Of a DNA stretch of 64,000 nt, positions 32,701 to 44,769 are shown in pieces. The number at the start of each line of letters is the position of its first letter. The stretch's first letter is position 1. The position numbers and the translations under genes are program-made. Source of the DNA: Oncomelania hupensis (Eukaryota > Mollusca > Gastropoda > Littorinimorpha > Pomatiopsidae); the NCBI GenBank assembly GCA_036898135.1, contig CM072512.1, forward strand, positions 43,205,444-43,269,443, in the 5' to 3' direction. A model generated the notes under the pieces. It was not told the DNA's origin. It did not search any database and was given only the letters and a program-made list of their open reading frames with translations.

Positions 32701-34975
32701 AAAAAATTATAAAAGATTAACATAAAATTAGCATTATTGATGAAATACAAACAAGATGATAGACCTATATGCAATAAAATAAACCAACGTCACATAAAAA
32801 TGTAAAAATGTTTTGACCATTGCAAATTTTAAAAATCTCATTTAAAGGTATTGAACCAAAAAATCTTTCTCGGTCATCAACCAAATCAGTACATTCAGAC
32901 ATAAAATACATGCAAAGCACCACGGTGGTTGTTCCCCTTTCAAAAGGAAACTATAGGTGACAGTTTATTCTTTGCGAGTGGAAACAAAGTTAGGCAAAGA
33001 AGCAGACAAACCTGGAAGAATTTGAAATAATTTGTTATTGATGTGATTAGATCATTCGATCTGCCACAGCCGCTTTCAATAAGAATCACTCATATAATGC
33101 AGGTCAGAGTATGGAACAAACTGGAAAACCTCTAAAGGAACATCAAGATGAAGAGCTTCTTTAGCTGCTTTGTCCACTGCAGTATTGCCGCTGATGCCCG
33201 TGTGACTAGGTACCCACATAAAAATAATCTTTTTACCCTCAAAAACAAGTTGTGTGTGGAGATCATGGATCTCGGTCAGAAAAGAGTGCGATATCTTTCT
33301 CGTGAAAGAGCCTGATGTGCTGACAGTGAATCGAACATGATTAAAAATGATCTTTTGGACTGATAAACCTGTTTCAGAGCTAAATGAATTGCCATGAGCT
33401 AAGCTGTATAAACAGAACAAAAATTAGGTATATGCTGTTGCAAAGGCTGGTCGAGGTGTCTCCCAGAGACCGATGCAGCAGCAACTGCATCTATTTCCTT
33501 CGACCTGTCCGTAAAAAGTTGTTCGCATCCTTTATACAATGATCATTATTCTAGGTAAAGTTGCTTTTAAACAGCTTCGGAAGTTTTGTTATTTTTGAAG
33601 GATGTGAGATTAAAGTTAATAATCAGGTTGATCTCAGATCAACCTGATTATTAACTTCAATCTCTGATCAGATCATCTGTTTTCAGTTAGCAATTGGTCA
33701 TCATTAACAGAGTCAATATCTATGCCTGCAGTATCAAAGTGAGGACGTATTCGGATACCAAAAGGAGGAACTTCTGTTAGTTTGTTGGAGTATATTAAAT
33801 AATGGATTTATGACATAATCATAAGAATATCAATCATATTATATATCATTTGTATAATAGGAGTAACATGTAATTTTCTCCTTTGATTTATTTTTAATAG
33901 ATATCCAGAAGCAAAATCAACAGACCAAAGTCAGCCTTGGGTGAGTTCAAAGTTTTCACTTCAACTGGTCTATTGTGATTTTTTTTTTAATGAATCATTT
34001 ACTTTAACTTTAAACATCAAATTAAAAAAATACATTGCAACTATTTTGATAATGGTATCTCTTCACTATTAGTTCCTTCATCGGTGTGTTCAAATAAGTG
34101 ATATTAAAGTTGTTGTTGCATCAGCATGATAAGTTCTAAACTTCTTGCAATGCAGATGGCATTCAGCCAAGCAATGGATTTAGTATTTAGCCAGCAGATA
34201 ATTGTCCATTAGTTGCTTTTCAGGCATGCTTGTTTATGTCATTTCAATGCTTGCACAAATGCTGAGCATTTCTCTTGTGCGTTTTCAGGTTTCTCGTTGA
34301 AAAGAGGAAAGAAAAGCAGGAAGAATCGACCAGGTTTGTATGACATTTATCTTTTAACAGAATGTCAGGCTTATTTCAACAATGAAATTCTTGTAAACTC
34401 ATTGATATTCTTGTTTAAGTTCTTACTCTCTTAGTCTTTCAGTCCTCAGTATGACAATTCTGTCTCATTAATGTTAATTTATAGTAGCTCTCATAATGTA
34501 AAGTGCAGTTTAAACTTATTAGAAAAGAAAGTGCTCATTCAGTGCACATATTTTACCTAGGAAATATTTTATTACACAATTTTACAGATGTTTTAAAATG
34601 TACAATTACTTTTCATAATGTCTTTGATTTCTGAGTATAAAGTAATAGCAGCAATGGAAATCAACGCACTGAAGAAAGTTTCTGTACGGTGTTGGATCTA
34701 TTGAATTTGATGTGTACACCAATCATGCCTCATCTTACCTGCCTTCTGCTCACCTTGCCTGATGAATTAAATATGTATTGATGTCTTTCTCTGACAGTAA
34801 CACCAGGCAGAAGGTCTCACAGTGCACAGGGTTTCCGGTCAGGGAAAGACTTATGGCTGAATGCCGTCAAGAAGGGACAGACTTGTAAGAATTTTGTTTG
34901 CGCGTTTATATGTCTGTCTATCCATCCATCCTTCTGTCTGTCTAAGATATGTTTGGCTCTTTCTGTTTGTACTTG

Positions 34976-35063
<88 letters not shown>

Positions 35064-38000
35064 CCTCTGCAGAAATGTTTTCGATTAGTTCTGAAAACCA
35101 GTGCATTCATATGAACATATAATGTATTTGGCAGCAACAATTAATGTTCACTTGCACTTGCATGGAACTCAGGTCTGATAAAATGTATTGCATGTCTTGC
35201 CTGCTGTATGGAAATTTCACATGTAGTGTCCATAAGTTGTTGTTTTCTTCTGTTGTTTGTGTAATACAGGATTATTTTCTAGACGATTGATTCAACACTA
35301 ATTATTCATGCGGTCACTACAACCCATGAGATGTTTGTTGTTATTTACCAGCTAATTTGGTAACATTTAGTTCATTTGACTGCTATATCTTTTTGTTTTG
35401 TGGGGAATGGAAGACTGTCTTTTTTTTGTGATCACACATACTGGTTTGTGTTTAGTGATGCACTCAAGCAATAGACATGGAGAAAGCCCTCGACACAAGA
35501 CCCCCATTGAATACTGGGTTGAGACTTTACGCAAAACTGGCCAGGGTAAGTCATCCTCCAGCCTCCATATCCACCCTTGATGCATTTACAAGGACTGTAT
35601 CACATGTAATTTATCATCACCATCATGTTTGCTCCTGAAAGTATATGTACCTTGTTTTTGTTATGTGGAGATACCTTTTGTGAGACTGTGCATATTAAAA
35701 TCACATTGTAATGCACTTTTGTGTAATCATATCAGCCCATATTTTGTTATAACTAACACAGAGTATTACATTGTTTTAAGATAATTTTGTCTGATTATAT
35801 CAACTACCAGCACATGGAAACACCAACATGCAACAAATTCTTCAGTTTGTGGGAGTTAGCTGTCTACATCCAAGAAGCGGCAGAACTTATATCCAGTCTT
35901 GAAACTGTTCGTCTATATAAATATAGTGTTGGTTTTTGATTTACCCTTTCGATTTTCAACAATAATTAATTTTACAGGGAGAAGCACAGAGAGCTCAAGA
36001 ATGAACACACTGTCAGGCCTGCAGAATGGGAATGAAAAGTTCTACCCTTATCTCAGTACTCCCCACTACCTGCGAACAGCCATGGGCATAGAAAAACCCA
36101 CCAGATTCGAAGACCCCACAGGTATATTTTCAAACAGTGATGAATTTTGTTTAACCTTTTACCTTTATGAAGGTATATTATGTCATTGGTGTCATGCTAA
36201 ATAAGGGGTTGCATTATTGCAAATGCTCTCTTTTGACCATCAAGGTGTTATTTTGTTTTTTTGGCAGTCTTACAGTTGCATTGCCCTGTGGGGTTGGGCA
36301 CTGATTAGAATAGACCCATTGTTTCTCGACAAGTCGTAAGAGGCGACTAACAGGGGTGATGTCAGCATGGCATCACTGGGCGAAAGTCTTCTACACAGAA
36401 GTCACCGGCCAGGACGGAGGAACCTCATGTTTCTACAGATTCAACGACCACGTGCTTGGGGCCAAGGCGAGCCACACTGTATTTGTGGATATCGGCTGTG
36501 GCCAACAGCCTGGAGAGGATTGGGCCCTGTTAGGTCTTTCTTGCCCAAGACACACTGCATGATGAATAAAACCATTTACTCCATACCGGATCGGTTGTCA
36601 CCCGGGTCAACAAGGACCGCACCTTTCATTGACCACTAGGACGGAGGCGATAAGTGTGCTACTGATGGACAACTTAGCAAGATCTGCACCAGAAATAACA
36701 TCGTCATAGGAACTGGAATGTCAGGACCCTAAATGCAGAGGGAAAATTAGAAGAACTGGCCAACGAGGTGGCACGTTTTAGAGATCAGCAAACTGCAGTG
36801 GAAAGGCATAGGTTAAACAACGACCGACAAAGGCCACTAGCTTTATTTTAGCGGTAGAGATGACAGGCTTGAACACGGTGTTGGATTCTTGGTCCACAAG
36901 AACAGTCTAGCCAATGTCATGGGTTGCCGGCCAGTCTCCAGTAGACTCATTACCATCCGTCTGAGAGCAACCCCTTTCAACATCACCATCATCCAGGCCT
37001 ATGCCCCAATATCAGACTATGATGACAGCGAAGTGCAGGATTTCTATGAAAATCAACAGGCTGTCCTTGACCAAGTGCTGAAGAAGGACATAGTCATAGT
37101 GGAAGGCGACTGGAATGCCAAGGTTGGCCATGATGAGCACCACAACTGGGGAGACACATGTGGACCCCACTGCAACAACGAGACAAATGACAGGGGTCTG
37201 AGACTGTTGGAGTTTGCCAGATACAACAGTCTGATATTGGCAAACACGCTTGGTCTCCACAAAAAATTCAGACGATGGACATGGCACAGTCCCAGCGGGG
37301 AGTATCACAACCAGATCGACAACATCATGGTCAAGAAACGCTTCAGATCAAGCATCAACATTGGCAGGACACGCACTTTTCCATGAGCAGACATCAGAAG
37401 TGACCACGATCTCGTGATGAGGTCTTTCCGGCTTCACTTGAAGAGAGTAAACACAGCAAAGTGCATTAAACTGAAGTTCGATCTGGACAAACTGCAAGAC
37501 CTGGAGGTGGCAGAAATATTTCAATTGGAGGGAAATTTGCACCACTGCTCATTTTGGGAGCTGGTGAAGTAGATGACCATGACCACCACCTTCAACTTAG
37601 CTGTGACAGATGCCGCCACTGAGATCCTTGGAAAGCACCGGCCAAAGAAGAAGCTGTGGATCACACTTGAACTTTTGGACCTGTGTGATAAACGAAGAAA
37701 GATGAAAAAGAAAAAGAACACCTCACAGGGAGCTGATGCCTACCGAAAAATCAACAATGACATCCAAAAAGGCATGCACACAGCAAAGGAGAACTGGATA
37801 GAAGATCAATGCCAGGAAATAGAGAACAGTCTGAACAAGAACAACAGCAAGAAGGCCTACCAGGCTGTGAAGCGGCTGACAAGTGTTAAACAGCCCAAGG
37901 TCTCCATGATCCAAAGCAAGTCTAGCATATGCCTTACAGAAGAACAAGAAGTCTTGGACAGATGGACAGAGTACTGCTCTGACCTTTACGACCACACACC

Positions 38001-41000
38001 AAACGGAGACCCATCAGTTCTAGCATGTCCAGAGAACAGAGAAGAAGAAAAAATTCTCCCAATTCTCCGAGAAGAAGTTGAGGCAGCAGTGCAATCGCTG
38101 AAGAAGGAGAAGTCAGCAGGAGTGGACAACATACCCGCGGAATTGCTTCAAGCAGGAGGAGAAGCGATGATTGACGCACTCACCATTATCTGTAACAAGA
38201 TCTGGCAGAGTGGGGAGTGGCCTACACCATGGACCCAGTCGCTTGTCATCACTCTTCCCAAAAAAGGTAACCTTCAGGAATGTGAAAATTACCACACCAT
38301 CGGCCATCCCAGCAAGGTCCTCCTGAAAATAATACTCAACATTTTGAAACCCAAAGCTGAACAAATCATAGCTGAAGAGCAAGCAGGATTCAGGGCAGGG
38401 CGAAGTACCACTGAACAGATTTTCAACCTCAGAATAATCTGCGAGAAATACCTACAGCACCAATAACATCTATATCATGTGTTTGTAGACTTCAAGAAAG
38501 CGTTCGACCGAGTCTGGCATGCAGCTCTATGGGTAACCATGAGAGTGTACAACATCAGCCCTAAAATTATTGAAGTCATCAAAAGCCTTTATGACAAGGC
38601 TACCAGTGCAGTCCTCCACAACAGTGCCATCTGAAACTGGTTCAGAACAACAATCGGTGTGCGTCAAGGATGTCTACTCTCTCCAACACTCTTTAACATC
38701 TTCCTAGAGCACATCATGTCAGATGCTCTTGCAGATCACGAAGGCACAGTCAGCATATGGGGTAGAACAATCTCCAACCTCCATTGTGCTGATGACATTG
38801 ATGGATTGGCTGGAGAGGAACAAGAACTTGAACAGCTGGTACAGAGGCTTGACACCACCTCCAGAGTCTATGGAATGGAAATAAGTGCAGAGAAGACCAA
38901 AATGATGACCAACAACACCAATGGCATCAACACGAACATCAAAGTCCAAGGCCAATCCTTCAACACAGTGCATAGCTTCAAATATTTAGGAGCCATTGTA
39001 TCAGACAATGGGTCCCGACAGGAAGTCCTCTCCAGGATTGCACAAACAACTGCTGCCCTGGCGAGGTTGAAGCCAATTTGGAAAGACAGGACCATCAGTC
39101 TACATTCCAAGGTAAGGCTGCTGCGCTTCCTTGTCATTTCCATCTTCCTATATGCTTGCGAAACATGGACCCTCACAGCAGATCTCCAACGAATAATACA
39201 AAGCATGGAGATGAGGTGCTACAGAAGACTTCTGGGCATTTCCTATACCCAGCACATCACCAACGACGAAGTCCGACAGACCATTACACAAGCCATTGGA
39301 CAACAAGATGACCTGCTCACAGTGGTGAAAAAACGGAAACTTTGATGGTATGGCCACGTCACCAGATCATCAGATCTTACAAAGACCATCCTGCAAGGCA
39401 AAGTGCAAGGAGGTAGAAGAAGAGGGAGACCGAAAAAGAGGTGGGAGGACAACATTCGATAATGGACTGGTTTGACACTGAGTGAAACAATCAGGGTTGC
39501 TGAGGACAGGGAAAGATGGAGTGCGCTGGTTAAACAATCATCTGTGGTGCCCCTATGACCTCCGAGTTATGGGATAGGATAGGATAGGGTACAATTGCAT
39601 ACAGGGTAATAAATGAAAGTACTTCCAGTTGCAGAGGAAAATTTCCCATTTGTTCTAAAACTCTGTGTTGATTATTATCTGTACAATGTTTTGCATATTC
39701 ATATTTAGCGTTTGATTACTGCTAAGTTGTTTTGAAGAAAAATAGACTAAACAGATTTTGTATTTCTTTTATTTCAGTAAAACCATCTCCAGGAAGGCCA
39801 GCTTATAAAACACCAGAAGAATATTATGATGAAGTTTTGGAATTGCGAAAAGTGAGTATGATTAGGTTAGGCATTAACATCTTTTATGAGATATGGGTCA
39901 TAAATGCATCAATGTGTTGCAGACTATTATCTCAATGGATGGGTGATCCATATATATTTGTACACTGCTCAAAGTACTATTAAAGATATTATTAGCAATA
40001 TATGTTAGAAGATAAAAATATTGTGATATGTAAAATGTTAGGTAAGCATTGATATTTCAGAGATAACCTGAAGGATATAATGCTTAGCACAAGGCCATCG
40101 TAAACACATTGGTTTTTTTATCTGCCCCTCATTTGTTAAGAGTTAACCTGTAAAATTAGTGAAGCAATGAGGGTTGCTGAGGACAGAGAAAGATGGAGTA
40201 TGCTGGTTAAACGACCATCTGTGGTGCGCCAACGACCTTCGAGTTATAGGATAGGATAGTAAAATAGGCCTTATTTGGAAATGGGAGGTAACTTTTCTGT
40301 TTGTTTTGTTTTTAGTTATCTAGAGTTATCCAGGTGGATACCTCGTCTCAAAACACTTGGAAAGCTACCCCAGGCTGCAAGCTTTTCTTCAAAAAAGAGG
40401 GGTGGTGGTTACAGGGCAGTGCAAGGCGGAACTAGCGGAGCTAGCCAGGATTGTAACTGAAATCTTGCGGTTGATCCGGAAGGTTTGATAGAGGACAGAG
40501 CAGAAATTATTAGAGAGAAATTGTATTTGTTTGCAAAGAATGTCCGCCCAACGTTTGACAACACTGGGCGCAACATGCGGGCAAGCCAGCCGAAGTTGTT
40601 TTTCCAAAGATGGTCTACTGTATGTGTTTGTTGTTGTTTTTTTCCACAGCAAATTTCAGCTCTGAATCAAGATTCTGGCACCATGAAGACCAAGATCAGG
40701 AGACTGGAGGAAGACAACATGAAAAAGGTCAACTAAAATGTTCAGTTCAGCACAGTTTATAAATTTAAAAAAAAAACATTTATAGGCTTATTGGCTGTCT
40801 TTTAAAAAGGTAATACAGTGGAACCTCCGGTATACGACCGTCCAAAATCTGAGAAAAAATGGTCTTATAATAGAGGTGGTCTTATACCGGAAACAAGGGG
40901 TGGTGTGGGGGGAGGGGGGTCAGGCTCGGAGGGGTATGTAGTCATAATTTTCACACTCACCAGCATGTATTCTCTGACAAAGGAAACTGTAAAACATTTT

Positions 41001-44000
41001 TCATTTTTAGCTTTGTCTTTTATTCACAACTTCAAAAATAGAAAACAGTCGAACCACTGCCACACGCGTTCATCCAAGTCTGTCAGTGCAGAAACTCTCA
41101 GTTTCGATGTTTCCCTTTCGCCACTTTCTCCACTCTCCCATCGTAGTTTCACAGATTCCTTATCCTTTATGATGAGCTGAATTTGGGTCTTCCCAACGTC
41201 TAAACTTCTTGCAATAGACAAACAACTCTCCCCATTTTCACTTCTTTCAATCACTTTCATTCTCTCTGCCAAACTCAAAACGTTCCTCTTGCGCGACGCC
41301 ATTTTGACAGCCAGTGTAGGCGAGTAATGTCCCTTATTTGTGAACCGGAAATAGCAGACAACAGCAGGCGTACACTAACATGAGTGAAAAAACGAAAGGT
41401 ACAGACAGCAAATTAACTGATATCTCTTTTAAATTGCCCTAAGACGGTCGTATAAAGGGTTTAAGACACGGTCGCTGGTCGCATAAACGAGGTTGTCGCA
41501 TACCAGAGGTCATTTATTATTGGAAGTGAATCCGTCAGAAGTTTTCAGGTCACATAACGGAGGGAGTCGTATACCAGAGAGCCGGATACCGGAGGTTCCA
41601 CTGTACTAGCAGCTCCAGGCTATTGTTGCTATTGTTATTGTTGTTGTCCAACATTTCAATTCAATTCAATCCTATGTTGTACTGTAACGTCTCTTCACAT
41701 ATCTATGATTTTAGGCCACTTCATTCTCACGCAGGGACGTACAAACATACAATCAAATCTAACAATTTAAATCTAAATGTGCGCATCTGCATTATATTAT
41801 AAAGAAACTTGTTCCAAGAAAAATATGTTCTGTGTAATAATGTCACTTATTTTTCTTTTCAGGAGAAAGAAATTGAGAGTTTGTTGAATCCAGGCCAGGT
41901 AAGCGAGGCATTACTTGGTTATATGCTTAGGGTTTTCCACACCCCAACCTACCATATTTCATCTTCATCTTGTTTTGGAAGGTGGGGTGAGAGGGTGTAT
42001 TTGGTGCAGAAAACCTCATTCTTTTTCCAATTTCCAGACTCGCTCATGGAGATTTCCGTTGTTAAAATTAGTAACTAGTGCTGGAAGAAGGTATTCATAA
42101 ACTTAGCATCTTTTTGAATCAGTTCAGTCAATGTTTTCATTCTGTTCAATAGTTTCTTTGTTTGATATTCATCATCAGTGTTTAGTTGTTGTTTTTTTCA
42201 ATCACTGTCTATTCCTTTTGTTGTTCAAAATAATGACTAGTATAGTATAGTAGTGATGGCATCGTAGGCTATTAGCCTTTTGCCCTCTAGATAGATATGC
42301 ATTGAACCCCAATACTGCCACCTACATATACCGTACATGCCTATAAAAGTGTTCCCAAACGCCTAGTACGCACGATATACATACTTTTTTCCAAACTCAT
42401 AGTTGCACTGTTATTAAATGGAAGTAATGAGATAAACTATCAGGCATGATGGAAGTAATGAGATAAACTATCAGGCATGTTAGTCAAGTTGCGGTTGCTT
42501 CCCTTTGATCGTTAAAATTCGTTGATTCCCATTTTGTTCCAAGCTTTAGGTTAAGCAAAATAAAGTCCGCTAAACACCTAGTTACCCTCAAGGATATTTA
42601 GATTGCTACTCAAAAGAGTATTTTCTGTCAAAAATTTGAGATCCACGTGTTGGTTTTCATGTTTAGTAGACAATAACAACAAATTTTGATGTGTTTTGAG
42701 TGGTTTATTAGATATTGGGTTTGTATGTTTTTGAGAAATAGTCATTTTTATTTTTAAAAGTTAATTATATGAATAATTATAAAAATTATAATACTTATTA
42801 CCAATGAAACCATTAAAAAAATTATCTTATAGCCAAGGATATAAGAAAAAAAAACATGCAAAAAATCTCAGAGATATCTCAATAAATAAAAGAACAGTGC
42901 ACAGATAAGTGAACACACTGCAAAAAGCCAAATTTCGTCATGGCAGATACCAATCCAGAATTGCTTTTATAATTCGCCAGTTAAGGGGTTAAGAGCATAG
43001 GTGTTACTTGTCACACTGGCAGGTTTTCAGACATCGGTTGTCTGATGAATTTTGCCTACCAGGGGGACGTGGGGTAAGAGAACCACCACAAAAACGGATT
43101 CTGACCATTTTTAAATGCATTTATGGTACCAACTGTGGCAACATTCCTGGCAGACTGTTCCATGAATTAGTAATTCTGTTAGTGAAAAAGTGCTGGTATA
43201 AACTAGTATGAACAGTCTTTTTTGTTAATTCATGACCTCGAGTTGAAGAGCTTTCAACCCTACATAATAGGTACTTTGTGGTTTTAGGGTCATACATGTT
43301 GTGTAGGATTTTAAATACCTCACCTAGTATCACTTTGCATTTTATCTCCTATGTATCCAATAGAGTGAGGAAATCAGACGTACCCTGGGTGACAGAAGGC
43401 CGGATTCAGGGGCCGTCATTCACAGCCTCAAACAGAAGATTCTTAAACTGGAGGTGCAGCTCCGTGACCGAGAATCTGCACATAAGTATGTGGATTACCT
43501 TTGACTTTGACTTTTCATGAATTATTCACGGATTGTTACAATTGTTTTGAGTTGAGTTGAGATTTGGCACGGCATGATGCACATGTGCCTGTCCCTTTGG
43601 CAATTGTTATGCAAGAAATGGTGTTGATTTTCAAAATTCTTTTGATGCATTGGATAACAAAGACCCGTCCCTTTATTTCTTCTTGAGGAAAACTGAACAT
43701 TTTGATGCTCACCAGCATTTTCTATTTGCCATCCTCCCCCCACCCTTCCCCCTAAAAAAAACAACAAAAAAACAATCATTCATAAAATTTGGTGCTCTCT
43801 CATAGTATACATTCACCAAATCTTTAAAAAAACTAAATGATGGTTCCACTGGGACACTCTCTATGTTCTCTTATTTATTATTTTAATTTTTGGCAGCCTG
43901 TTTTAAGCATTATTAGTTTAATAAAATTTTATGGTGTCGTGCAGCAAGCTAAAGGCAGATCTGAAGGTCACCAAGATTGAAGAACTCAAGGCGCAGATGG

Positions 44001-44696
44001 AGGTGATGTACCAGGAAGTTTTGCGACTGCAGAACCTCAAGTCTGCTTCAGCGACAAAGTGAGTCCAAGAAGATGATGATGATTATGTTGAAGATGATGG
44101 TGATGATAATAATAATAATTGTGAAGATAAGGATAATGATGATGATGAATATATGATGATGTTGATGTAAAGTGCATCCAATTATCTAAAACAAATGTTT
44201 GATGAACCTAGCATTATGTAGGTGTCAAAAATAAATAACAAACTGTTTTACAAAATTATAATAATAACATTGAATTAAAATTATGCTACTGTTAACTATT
44301 AAAGTTTACATGTACACAAAAATTTGCTTTCAAATTTTGGTATATGTGCTTGAAGAAAATATTTTGTGTTCCCTTTCCATTTTCTCTTTTTCTCTCTCTT
44401 TCTCTTCAACGGCTATCCTTCAAAAGAAATCTAAAAACATATCTCTTTCAGGTGTCTCTATCTGAAGACTGAAATCTGAAGTTATTCCTGCTTCCTCTCT
44501 GTTCCTTCCAGTGGCTGTGGCTCTGTATGTGTGTATGTGTTTGTGTACGTGTGCGTGAGTGTTAAATCTGTAACAGTTTTGTTGGTTTTCCCTCATTGTG
44601 GAAGTGTTCTAGTTTTGTTTGTTTCTGTATTTGCTTTCTTTTTCTTTTGAAACATGCATTGAGCTGATTTTAGGAAATGAGCTTTAATAAAGTTAT

Positions 44697-44769
<73 letters not shown>

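Noticed and set aside
34817..35140. SLSLS/ERERE open frames
   Set aside because: They arise from the CT microsatellite in IQCE intron 5.
36889..39345. A host gene with endonuclease and reverse transcriptase
   Set aside because: It is an RTE LINE with target duplication, stops and a GGATA tail.
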